A stretch of 6,155 nucleotides of DNA from an uncultured Aquincola sp. (GTDB lineage Bacteria; Pseudomonadota; Gammaproteobacteria; Burkholderiales; Burkholderiaceae): positions 1-6,155 of the forward strand of contig CAKZXL010000207.1 in assembly GCA_937883885.1 (NCBI GenBank), given 5' to 3'. The notes beneath the pieces are model-generated. The model had not been told where the DNA came from. It searched no databases and worked only from the letters and a program-made list of their open reading frames with translations. Below are positions 1 through 4,998 of this stretch, piece by piece (position 1 is the first letter of the stretch; every line of letters begins with the position of its first letter). The translations under genes were made by a program, and so were the position numbers.

Positions 1-63
1 ATCAGGCTCAAGCTCAACGGGTTGAGCCCGGTGCAGTACCGGCTGCGGGCCGTGAACGCCTAG
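1..63 (+). CDS. IS3-family transposase OrfB, C-terminal end (partial)
   Basis: Only the last 20 codons and the TAG stop are inside the window; the 5' part lies to the left. The residues LNGLSPVQYR close to the end are the characteristic C-terminal motif of IS3-family OrfB transposases (DDE integrase-core proteins that mobilise the element by a copy-out circle). The stop is followed within about 10 bases by a sequence matching the IS3-type terminal repeat, as expected at the right end of such an element. Whether the transposase is intact cannot be judged from here. Confidence 0.85.
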   Translation: MRLKLNGLSPVQYRLRAVNA

Positions 64-71
64 CGTCCAAC

Positions 72-96
72 CGTCCAACTTCTGGGGGTCAGTTCA
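72..96 (+). repeat. Right terminal inverted repeat of the left IS3-family element
   Basis: Read from the outside inward (minus strand) this is TGAACTGACCCCCAGAAGTT followed by GGACG. It resembles the TGAACTG-CCCCCAGAAGTTGG ends I know from IS3-subgroup elements. It lies 9 bases after the transposase stop and marks the probable IS boundary at base 96. The octamer CGTCCAAC occurs twice in tandem at 64-79, just at the inner edge of the repeat. Confidence 0.7.
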
Positions 97-99
97 TAG

Positions 100-112
100 C
101 CGGGGCGGTTCA
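100..112 (-). repeat. Possible 13-bp remnant of a second IS3-type terminal repeat
   Basis: The minus strand reads TGAACCGCCCCGG, matching the terminal repeat at 6042-6054 (TGAACCGGCCCGG) at 12 of 13 positions. The orientation implies that the rest of that element once lay to the left and was cut off by the IS that ends at 96. Thirteen bases are few, so chance resemblance or unrelated IS debris remains possible. Confidence 0.4.
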
Positions 113-124
113 TCCGTTGCTCCC

Positions 125-370
125 ATGGGCGTCGCGTGGTTCATGTTCATGATCGGCCTGGGGTGCGCCGGAGTGGCGACTGGGCTTCGCTACCTATCGC
201 AGTTTGCCTACGCTGGCGGTTTGCGGGAGCATCTCCGCACGCACAAGCCATCGAGGCTCAACACTGTCGGGACCTTCTTCAACTGGGCTTCGATCGTCGT
301 CGCCACCGGCTCGTTCACCCTGTTCTTCGTGGGGTCCTATTTGCTCGCCAAGCTGTTCCTCTCGGTTTGA
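125..370 (+). CDS. Small two-helix membrane protein, unknown function
   Basis: An 81-residue protein that I do not recognise. Residues 3-20 form a hydrophobic helix beginning AWFMFMIGLG. Residues 28-50 are polar and basic, with a REHLRTHKPSR patch. Residues 54-78 form a second long hydrophobic helix containing FFVGSYLLAKLF. This suggests an inner-membrane hairpin with a basic loop that is probably cytoplasmic. ATG at 125 is the first start after the IS boundary, but no clear Shine-Dalgarno precedes it; ATG codons at 143 and 149 are alternatives that would shorten the first helix. The gene begins only 28 bases from the IS end at 96, so its native promoter may have been replaced. It lies 62 bases upstream of the SRAP gene on the same strand and could be cotranscribed with it. 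Confidence 0.5.
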   Translation: MGVAWFMFMIGLGCAGVATGLRYLSQFAYAGGLREHLRTHKPSRLNTVGTFFNWASIVVATGSFTLFFVGSYLLAKLFLSV

Positions 371-382
371 GCATCCCCATTG

Positions 383-410
383 CTGTCGCCGGACAGGGGG
401 TCAGTTGTCC
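383..410 (+). promoter_or_regulatory. Overlapping inverted repeats upstream of the SRAP gene, possible operator
   Basis: CTGTC (383-387) and GACAG (392-396) form a palindrome with a 4-base centre. GGACA (391-395) and TGTCC (406-410) form a second inverted pair overlapping it. They lie 23-50 bases before the ATG of the SRAP gene. The CTGT and ACAG halves recall a LexA box, but the spacing is 6 bases, not the 8 of the Escherichia coli consensus, so LexA control is only a suggestion. Confidence 0.25.
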
Positions 411-432
411 ACCGCCACTAGTAGGATGGGCT

Positions 433-1194
433 ATGTGCAACCGCTATCACCCGGCCCGTGCCGTGGAGCTGGCCTTCTACCGCGACGCGTTCGGCCTCGA
501 TGAGCCACCGCGCGGCCATGTCGGCAACCCCCTGTTTCCGCGCGACATCGGCCCTTTCGGCCGAGGCGCGTTTATCAGGCTGGCACGAGAGAGTGGCCAG
601 CTGGAAGAGGTGCTGGGACAGTGGGGCCTTATCGGGTGGTTCGCAAAGTCTCCCGTGCCGCCGCGCAAGCCAGGCCGCGGTGGGCCCATCCTGACGAACA
701 ACGCGCGCATGGAGACCATCGCCGAGAAGCCGACCTTCCGCGACCCGTGGAAGCGGGGCCAGCGCTGCATCATCCCCGCGTGGTCATACGTCGAGCCCAA
801 CTGGGAGACCGGCAAGAATCAGTGGTGGCGCTTTCGGCGTGCTGATGGCCAACCCTGGGGAATGGCGGGCCTGTGGAACACCTGGACCGACAAGGAAACA
901 GGCGAGGTGGTCGAGAGCTTCACGATGATCACGCTCAACGCCGATCATCACCCGCTGCTGAGCAGAATGCATCGGCCAGACCTCACCAGGGAGGCGACAC
1001 TGCAGGACAAGCGAGCGGTGGTGCCGTTGGCGCCATCCGCCTTCGAAGTGTGGTTGCAGGGCACGACCGAGGAGGCCACGGCCGCGCTGCAGTTGCCCGG
1101 TGCGGACGTCTACAACGCGGGCCCCGATCAGCCGTCACTCCTTCCCGGCGATGCTGGGACGAAGAATGCTCCCAACCAGCCGGCGCTGCTGTAG
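433..1194 (+). CDS. SRAP-domain protein (YedK/HMCES-like), abasic-site DNA-protein crosslinker
   Basis: A 253-residue protein of the SOS response-associated peptidase (SRAP) family. Family members use Cys2, exposed after removal of Met1, to form a thiazolidine crosslink with abasic sites in single-stranded DNA, shielding stalled forks from strand breaks. The sequence starts MCNRY, giving the catalytic Cys2. TNNARMET places the conserved Asn at residue 90, and PAWSYVEPNW places the conserved Glu at 121. A His-rich stretch HHPLLSRMH at 172-180 corresponds to the region of the conserved catalytic His. The start at 433 is fixed by the need for Cys2 and by AGGA at 423-426, 6 bases upstream; the frame is open further upstream but those codons do not belong. 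Length fits the family. The WSYVEPNW variant, where many members have GFYEW, marks a divergent subgroup. Confidence 0.92.
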   Translation: MCNRYHPARAVELAFYRDAFGLDEPPRGHVGNPLFPRDIGPFGRGAFIRLARESGQLEEVLGQWGLIGWFAKSPVPPRKPGRGGPILTNNARMETIAEKPTFRDPWKRGQRCIIPAWSYVEPNWETGKNQWWRFRRADGQPWGMAGLWNTWTDKETGEVVESFTMITLNADHHPLLSRMHRPDLTREATLQDKRAVVPLAPSAFEVWLQGTTEEATAALQLPGADVYNAGPDQPSLLPGDAGTKNAPNQPALL

Positions 1195-1225
1195 CTGCCT
1201 GCCGTTGTGCTGCTTGACAGGCAGC
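1194..1225 (+). terminator. Stem-loop directly after the SRAP gene, weak terminator candidate
   Basis: GCTGCCTG (1194-1201) pairs perfectly with CAGGCAGC (1218-1225) around a 16-base loop, starting at the last base of the SRAP stop codon. No T-run follows, so it is not a typical intrinsic terminator; it could protect the transcript end. Confidence 0.25.
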
Positions 1226-1238
1226 AGTGGGGACTTGG

Positions 1239-1376
1239 GTGCTGCAAAACTCTGGCGGCATAAAGTACGACCAGGTGCCGCGGTGGGAGTGGGGTGCAGG
1301 CCTATTTGTGATCATCGTCCTGGCGTTGGCGGGGGCGTTCTTGCTGGCATCGTTCGTCGCGGGTCCCATGCGCTGA
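1239..1376 (+). CDS. Small single-helix membrane protein, unknown function
   Basis: A 45-residue frame starting at GTG 1239, or 49 residues from GTG 1227. A polar N-terminus (residues 1-18, ending QVPRWEWG) leads into an uninterrupted hydrophobic helix at about 19-41 (GLFVIIVLALAGAF within it) and a short tail ending GPMR. The aromatic WEW belt at the membrane edge, followed by a clean helix, is typical of a genuine small membrane protein and unlikely in an accidental frame. GGGGA at 1229-1233 could serve as ribosome binding site for GTG 1239. I do not recognise a family. It lies 44 bases after the SRAP stop on the same strand. The lack of an ATG start and the shortness keep confidence moderate. 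Confidence 0.4.
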   Translation: MLQNSGGIKYDQVPRWEWGAGLFVIIVLALAGAFLLASFVAGPMR

Positions 1377-1653
1377 GATGGAGGTGGCGGGCGAGGGCTT
1401 AGAGAGACGCATGGCCAGCAGGTCCCGCCCGAGCGGCTGGGCTGTGACAGCTTGCAGGCCTGCTCGATCGCCCGACAGATGCCGGCTGAAGAAGTGTCGG
1501 CTTGGATGCACCACAGAACGTTTTTAGCGCATCCGGTCGCCGTTACAAGTGAGCCTTGTCTGCGCTTTCAAGCCGGCATGCCGGACTGCTTGTCCAGATG
1601 CCAAAAGCGTAAGCTCCTTCAAGCCGAGTTGACATCGGCGGAGCGAGACAAGC
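1377..1653 (+). other. Intergenic stretch with no supported gene
   Basis: I found no convincing coding frame, RNA gene or IS end here. It holds a perfect 12-base palindrome, CCGGCATGCCGG, at 1573-1584. The nonamer TTCAAGCCG occurs at 1568-1576 and again at 1619-1627. TTGACA at 1629-1634 looks like a -35 box but has no -10 hexamer at a workable distance before the gene starting at 1654. Confidence 0.5.
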
Positions 1654-1785
1654 ATGACTCCTAATGAACTGCGAAACCACCCGGCTCAACGAGATCTTCG
1701 CTACTGCCGGACCTGGTGGGCGCTCTTTCTGCTGGGTTGCCTTGGTGTTTTCGTCAGCACGACACAGTGGTTGGTTTCTCCATAA
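1654..1785 (+). CDS. Small single-helix membrane protein, or N-terminal half of a frameshifted gene
   Basis: A 43-residue frame from ATG 1654 to TAA 1783-1785. The first 20 residues are polar and basic (MTPNELRNHPAQRDLRYCRT). Residues 21-41 form a hydrophobic helix beginning WWALFLLGCLG. GGAG at 1640-1643 lies 10 bases upstream and could be a weak ribosome binding site. The stop falls inside the frame of the next gene, whose hydrophobic helix begins at almost the same point. This is either a tiny overlapping gene coupled to its neighbour or the first half of a two-helix protein broken by a single-base shift. The basic N-terminus suggests an N-in orientation. I do not recognise a family. Confidence 0.4.
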   Translation: MTPNELRNHPAQRDLRYCRTWWALFLLGCLGVFVSTTQWLVSP

Positions 1786-2000
1786 CGCCTTGGGTGATCC
1801 TGAGTGGCCTGGTTGGCATGATCGTCGGGCGCCGGCATCACGCGACACGTATCGCGGATGCTGACGCCTTGCAGGACCTGCAAGCAGCCAAAGCGAAGGT
1901 AGCGGACGCATCGCTGGATCGGGGGGAGCAGCGCGCCACCGCACAGCTCGCCCAGTCCGGCAGGGACAGAGCGGCTGGTGATGACTCTCCTAAGGGGTGA
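1716..2000 (+). CDS. Membrane-anchored Ala/Gln-rich helical protein, unknown function
   Basis: The frame is open from GTG 1716 (94 residues) to TGA 1998-2000, but the start is uncertain: GTG 1767, GTG 1794 and ATG 1818 are also possible. Residues 18-38 form a hydrophobic helix (ITPWVILSGLVGMIVG), followed by RRHH and a long polar segment, DALQDLQAAKAKVADAS, that should be helical or coiled-coil, then a charged tail ending DDSPKG. This gives a single membrane anchor with a soluble tail. It overlaps the gene ending at 1785, and a one-base frame correction would join them into one two-helix protein of about 115 residues. A degraded DNA relative lies at 4999-5301, which supports that the frame is real, since the similarity follows this reading frame. 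Confidence 0.5.
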   Translation: MGALSAGLPWCFRQHDTVVGFSITPWVILSGLVGMIVGRRHHATRIADADALQDLQAAKAKVADASLDRGEQRATAQLAQSGRDRAAGDDSPKG

Positions 2001-2051
2001 GGACACTAAACCTAGTCAGCGAAAGACTCGCGGTGATCAAGCAAGGGTAGC

Positions 2052-2081
2052 CTTGGCAGCGATGGAGCTGCCGAGGCAGCT
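2052..2081 (-). terminator. Alternative stem-loops between convergent genes, weak terminator candidate
   Basis: CTTGGCAGC (2052-2060) can pair with GCTGCCGAG (2067-2075) with one wobble. Alternatively AGCTGCC (2066-2072) pairs perfectly with GGCAGCT (2075-2081). The two stems share the middle arm and exclude each other. They lie 9-38 bases beyond the stop of the minus-strand DUF2382 gene and 52 bases beyond the plus-strand gene ending at 2000. No T-run follows on either strand. Confidence 0.3.
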
Positions 2082-2089
2082 TCTGACGC

Positions 2090-3112
2090 TCAATGCGTCG
2101 CCTTATGCCAGGCGTGCTGCACTGCGTCCTTGAAGCGTTCCCAAGCGCTGCCGGGGTGCCTTTGTTCCCAGTCGCTCCGTACCTCCGGCTCGATGGTTGA
2201 CCAGTCGCGCCCTGCAAACCGGGTGTCGCCGCGCAGGCCCGCGCCGTAGGCATAGGCCGGGGCGTACTCCTCGTAGGTGCCGCCCGTGGCGGCAAACGTC
2301 GTCTTGAAGTGGTCGTGGTACAACGAGTCGGCTGTGGCCGTGGGCGCGGTGGCCGGCAAGCGCTCCACCTCAACCTCGGTGCTCCGCAGCGTCTCGTTGA
2401 TCTGCTGGGTGTGGTGTTCGACGGTCTTGCCCACAGAGACTTCTTCGACCACCCGCGCTGTCTTGGACACCACGGCCTTCTCGGCTGTTTCGCGGACCAC
2501 AATGGTGCGGTCGCCCAGCGAATCTAAGTCTTCAGCGGTCACGGGGCGATCGACGGGGCGGCGATGCACCTCGGCATGTTCGCTTCGCAGCTCGACGCTC
2601 TCCGACACCGGCGTTTCAACGAGCCGCGAATACACCCGCACCCCGCCAGTTGCAACTTCCCGCTTACCCACCTCCAGCGTCTCTTGGACCACCGGGAGTA
2701 CGGCGTCGGCGTCTTGGTCGATGCTCTGCCCCTGTGCAGCTGGGTCGGACCACCCGGTGGCACGCCACTCCGACGCTTTTTCTTCCAGATCGACGGCGCC
2801 GGATCGCTCCAGCGCCTGCACAGCAGCCTCGGCTTGTGCATCGTCAGCCTCCACCTTCACGACGGTCCATCCCAGCCGCATGGCTTGGCTGTAGTGGGCG
2901 GCATCGCGGTCGTCGTCGCCAAACAGGTTGCCGAAGAAGCTGCGCACGCCTGCCAGCATTCCATCGTCTTGGTCCTGCGCTGCAGAGTCCCCCGTCCGCG
3001 CGGCGTCGGACAAGGTGATTTGCTCGCGACGGATGCCGGCTGTGGTGAGGTCATTGAGCGCGGCATTGGCTTTTTCAGCGTGGTCAAACACGCCTACAAT
3101 CGTACGGGTCAT
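2090..3112 (-). CDS. YflT-like/DUF2382 two-domain stress protein
   Basis: A 340-residue soluble protein. Residues 1-115 begin TRTIVGVFDHAEKANAAL and resemble the general stress protein 17M / YflT heat-induced domain: a beta strand, a helix, then a second strand TVVKVEAD at 83-90. Residues 139-250 form a DUF2382 (YsnF/AvaK-type) domain, with GVRVYSRLVETPVSESVEL, the EVHRRPVDRPV motif and TIVVRETAEKAVVSKTARVV. Residues 265-340 form the W/Y-rich tail common in these proteins (YEEYAPAYAYG, WSTIEPEVRSDWE). Function is unknown; relatives are stress-associated. ATG 3112 is chosen because the domain begins there and GAGGAG at 3119-3124 gives a strong ribosome binding site 6 bases upstream; an extension to 3253 is open but does not fit. 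The gene is divergent from the small gene at 3252, sharing a 139-base intergenic region. Confidence 0.88.
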   Translation of the reverse strand: MTRTIVGVFDHAEKANAALNDLTTAGIRREQITLSDAARTGDSAAQDQDDGMLAGVRSFFGNLFGDDDRDAAHYSQAMRLGWTVVKVEADDAQAEAAVQALERSGAVDLEEKASEWRATGWSDPAAQGQSIDQDADAVLPVVQETLEVGKREVATGGVRVYSRLVETPVSESVELRSEHAEVHRRPVDRPVTAEDLDSLGDRTIVVRETAEKAVVSKTARVVEEVSVGKTVEHHTQQINETLRSTEVEVERLPATAPTATADSLYHDHFKTTFAATGGTYEEYAPAYAYGAGLRGDTRFAGRDWSTIEPEVRSDWEQRHPGSAWERFKDAVQHAWHKATH

Positions 3113-3118
3113 GGTCAG

Positions 3119-3124
3119 CTCCTC
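3119..3124 (-). promoter_or_regulatory. Ribosome binding site GAGGAG of the two-domain DUF2382 gene
   Basis: The minus strand reads GAGGAG 6 bases before ATG 3112. This settles the start against the longer open frame that begins at 3253. Confidence 0.7.
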
Positions 3125-3251
3125 AGCAATAGTGGGTGACCCTGTAGGGAGCAAGCACAGTTCCCATGGTGGTAAGCGCGTGTAAACCGTGTATCGCCGC
3201 GCGACGAGCACTGCAGGCGCGCAAACTGCTTGAGCCCGTCGGAGGTTTTCC

Positions 3252-3482
3252 ATGGAGCGTCGATGTTCTTGCCGTGCACCAGGTCAAGGCCCGCTGGCAC
3301 CTGGAGAGTCGGACGGACTGCGACTGTCCGGGTGGACCCTGGTGTGCGGGGTGTTGGCAGCTTTGGTCTTAGTCTCCGCTGGCGACGACGGCGTGGCGTC
3401 CCTCTCGCAGGCTGCACAAGATACTCTCGAACAGTTGAAAGCCACCGAACTTGACCTGGTCCGTCCTCCAGTTGGGAAGTGA
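3252..3482 (+). CDS. Small single-helix membrane protein, unknown function
   Basis: A 76-residue protein that I do not recognise. Residues 1-26 are polar with two Cys (RRCSCR) near the start. Residues 27-43 form a hydrophobic helix (GWTLVCGVLAALVLVSA). Residues 44-76 are acidic and amphipathic (SLSQAAQDTLEQLKATELDL), probably a soluble helix outside the membrane. ATG 3252 has a strong GGAGG at 3241-3245, 6 bases upstream, which is the best reason to believe the gene. The start lies divergent from the two-domain DUF2382 gene. The 3' end overlaps the next plus-strand gene by 32 bases, suggesting translational coupling. The Cys pair before the helix is too close to the N-terminus and lacks a lipobox, so I do not call it a lipoprotein. 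Confidence 0.55.
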   Translation: MERRCSCRAPGQGPLAPGESDGLRLSGWTLVCGVLAALVLVSAGDDGVASLSQAAQDTLEQLKATELDLVRPPVGK

Positions 3483-3762
3483 AGGCGCTGTCAACACCCG
3501 TGCGCCACGGCTGGGCGTTGTAGGGGTGCTGTCCATCGATTACCTGATGGATGGGCGCACGGGCTACCCTCGCAAGACGGCCCGAGTGGTTGCCTTGGCG
3601 GGCCCGGCCAATGGACAGGATCTGCTGTGCCCGCTCTTGGACCCCGAGATCTTGCGGTTGGACCGGAATGGCATGTTCCTGAGAGGGAAGCAGCCGTCGC
3701 AGACAGGGGGAGGGGAGAAGGTGCAGGTGTGGCGATGCCAGCACCTGCAGGCTGACTGCTGA
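3451..3762 (+). CDS. Small soluble protein, unknown function
   Basis: A frame of up to 103 residues from TTG 3451; TTG 3472 and GTG 3526 are other possible starts. The core from about residue 21 looks like a real folded, strand-rich protein: LGVVGVLSIDYLMDGRTGYP, then KTARVVALAG, DLLCPLLDPEILRLDRNGMF and a closing KVQVWRC. It has no signal peptide or membrane segment. I do not recognise the family. It overlaps the end of the preceding small membrane-protein gene by 32 bases in another frame, so the two are probably cotranscribed and coupled. The gene stop falls inside the first arm and loop of a strong stem-loop at 3748-3780. No good ribosome binding site is visible for any start, consistent with coupling. 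Confidence 0.5.
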   Translation: MTWSVLQLGSEGAVNTRAPRLGVVGVLSIDYLMDGRTGYPRKTARVVALAGPANGQDLLCPLLDPEILRLDRNGMFLRGKQPSQTGGGEKVQVWRCQHLQADC

Positions 3763-3780
3763 CTGGCTGCAGTCAGCCTG
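3748..3780 (+). terminator. Perfect 12-bp stem-loop between convergent genes
   Basis: CAGGCTGACTGC (3748-3759) and GCAGTCAGCCTG (3769-3780) are exact reverse complements around a 9-base loop. The stem covers the stop of the plus-strand gene ending at 3762 and lies 39 bases beyond the stop of the minus-strand yciF-like gene. It can act on transcripts from either side. No T-run follows, so termination would be atypical or Rho-assisted. Confidence 0.45.
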
Positions 3781-3818
3781 ATGAAGGCAGCCCAGGCCAC
3801 CCAGACCTCAGACAATCG

Positions 3819-4334
3819 TCAAGCTTTGGCGTCGGCTACTTCGTCTTCGATGGCGTCGTCCATGGCGGCCGATTGCGCCAGCAGCCCCAGCTTCTCGTCA
3901 GTAGCCTTTTCTTCGGCCAAGGTCTCCTCCAGCAGGCTGGCGGCCTCGGTGAGGCCCAGCTTGCCGGCGAGCATCACCAGCGTGGTGTAGCTGGCGATCT
4001 CGTAATGCTCGGCCTTCTGCGCTGCGCCCATGAGAGCGATGTCGAGCAGAGGGCCTTTGTCGATCTCGTCGATGAGGTCCTGGCTTTCCTCGATGAGACC
4101 TTCCATGGCTGCGCACTTCAGGCGCTTGAGCTTGAAGCCCGTCAGTTCCACGATCTTGTCAATGCGCTCGACCTGACCGCGGGTTTCTTCCAGGTGTTGC
4201 TCGAAGGCTGCAGCAAGATCGGGTGCGGTGGAAGCGCGCGCCATCTTCGGCAGCGACCGCGTCATCTGCTTCTCGGCGTTGTAGGTGTCCGAGAGTTCGT
4301 GGATGAAGAGTTCTTGAACAGTCTTGGGTTTCAT
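3819..4334 (-). CDS. yciF: YciE/YciF-family ferritin-like protein (DUF892)
   Basis: A 171-residue protein matching the usual length of the YciE/YciF family, ferritin-like four-helix bundles induced by osmotic and general stress; structures show a diiron-type helical dimer. Family signatures are clear: VQELFIHELSDTYNAEKQ at residues 6-23, FEQHLEET at 44-51, AAQKAEHYEIASYTTL at 104-119 and SLLEETLAEEKATDEKL at 133-149. Glu and His in AEKQ, HLEET, AEHYE and EET are the likely metal-site residues, as in ferritin-like folds. ATG 4334 is the natural family start; no strong ribosome binding site precedes it. It follows the compact DUF2382 gene by 81 bases on the same strand and is probably cotranscribed. 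The symbol indicates family, not proven orthology. Confidence 0.9.
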   Translation of the reverse strand: MKPKTVQELFIHELSDTYNAEKQMTRSLPKMARASTAPDLAAAFEQHLEETRGQVERIDKIVELTGFKLKRLKCAAMEGLIEESQDLIDEIDKGPLLDIALMGAAQKAEHYEIASYTTLVMLAGKLGLTEAASLLEETLAEEKATDEKLGLLAQSAAMDDAIEDEVADAKA

Positions 4335-4351
4335 CTTTAGCGTTGCAGTGG

Positions 4352-4371
4352 AAAAAGACCTGCTTTACAGG
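4352..4371 (-). terminator. Weak stem plus T-run in the leader of the yciF-like gene
   Basis: On the minus strand CCTG-TAAAG-CAGG is followed by TCTTTTT, 18 bases before the yciF-like ATG. The 4-5 bp stem is short for a terminator, but the T-run is the only clear one beside a stem in the window. It could attenuate read-through from the upstream DUF2382 gene. Confidence 0.2.
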
Positions 4372-4415
4372 CAAGCCGCGCTCCCAAGGCGACCTCCCCG
4401 CGTTGCGCATTTGCC

Positions 4416-4859
4416 TCAGGGCGTTTCGCTGTTGCCCTGGTCGTCTTTGACTTCGACCCAAGACCCATCGGGCTGCAAACGTTCCACGATCGCTTCCTCA
4501 CGGCGCACGTCCACGGCCTGGACGGTGGAAGACGTGGTGTTCATGAGCCGCACCCGCAGCTCTTCCTTGAGGACGAGCTGGCGGGAGATGGTGACCACTT
4601 CCTCATACACCGGAACGACCAGCACGTCGGATTCATAGCGAGCTGGTTCACGCTCTGCACAGGGCCGCCCCACGGCCACCCGCTCAACGTGCGCTTGCTG
4701 CACCACCTGTTCGAGCGGCACCTGCTCCGTAACGGTCGTCGCCCGGATGCGTACGCGTAACTGGCCAGCCGTCTCCACTTGGCGTTGGACGACAACGGAC
4801 TCTGCGATCACCGGGACCACCGCGGGCGCAGGTTGGGATGGAGGAACTGGTTTGTTCAT
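4416..4859 (-). CDS. Compact DUF2382 domain protein
   Basis: A 147-residue protein made almost entirely of one DUF2382 (YsnF/AvaK-type) domain at about 16-128. It shows the repeating strand pattern of that domain: AESVVVQRQVETAGQLRVRI, then TEQVPLEQVVQQAHVERVAVGR, DVLVVPVYEEVVTISRQLVL and ELRVRLMNTTSS. A Pro-rich leader (PVPPSQPAPAVVP) precedes it. A frame open upstream to 4913 would need a TTG start and adds unrelated residues, so ATG 4859 is preferred although no clear ribosome binding site is visible. It has no YflT-like domain and no W/Y-rich tail, unlike the other DUF2382 protein at 2090-3112. The yciF-like gene lies 81 bases downstream. Molecular function is unknown; the family is stress-associated. 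Confidence 0.85.
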   Translation of the reverse strand: MNKPVPPSQPAPAVVPVIAESVVVQRQVETAGQLRVRIRATTVTEQVPLEQVVQQAHVERVAVGRPCAEREPARYESDVLVVPVYEEVVTISRQLVLKEELRVRLMNTTSSTVQAVDVRREEAIVERLQPDGSWVEVKDDQGNSETP

Positions 4860-4912
4860 GGGGAACTGTGAGGGCCGGCCGACTGGCCAGCAATAGATAT
4901 GCCTCACAGCCA

Positions 4913-4934
4913 AAACGGTTCATCACAACCGCTT
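4913..4934 (-). promoter_or_regulatory. Imperfect palindrome upstream of the DUF2382-yciF pair
   Basis: On the plus strand AAACGGTT (4913-4920) and AACCGCTT (4927-4934) form an inverted repeat with one wobble mismatch and a 6-base centre, 54-75 bases upstream of ATG 4859. Position and size suit a regulator site. No convincing -35/-10 pair was found beside it. Confidence 0.3.
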
Positions 4935-4998
4935 AGCGCGGTCGGTGCAAGGCGGCTGGTAGCTCGCGACGCGCTAGATGTGCCAGGGGCTGGGGCTT

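Noticed and set aside
477..815. Long open frames on the minus strand within the SRAP gene
   Set aside because: They are antisense shadows of a recognised, motif-complete gene and show only Arg/Pro/Ser-rich low-meaning translations.
1629..1657. TTGACA as the -35 box of a promoter for the gene at 1654
   Set aside because: No -10-like hexamer occurs 16-18 bases downstream, and the gene start itself falls there.
1543..2006. Minus-strand frames opposite the genes at 1654-2000
   Set aside because: No ribosome binding site or recognisable motif; the plus-strand frame is supported by the homologous copy at 4999-5301.
2277..3139. Plus-strand frames of about 200 codons opposite the large DUF2382 gene
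   Set aside because: Ser/Thr/Arg-rich translations typical of antisense reading in a GC-rich gene; the minus-strand protein is clearly recognised.
3127..3155. Possible sigma-70 promoter (TTGCTC, 17 bases, TATTGC) for the large DUF2382 gene
   Set aside because: Each hexamer matches its consensus at only 3 of 6 positions, and the site would overlap the leader; too weak to annotate.
3115..3744. A 209-codon minus-strand frame antisense to the two small genes at 3252-3762
   Set aside because: The translation is rich in Arg, Pro and Gln with no domain or hydrophobic pattern, while the plus strand has a strong GGAGG start and folded-looking proteins.
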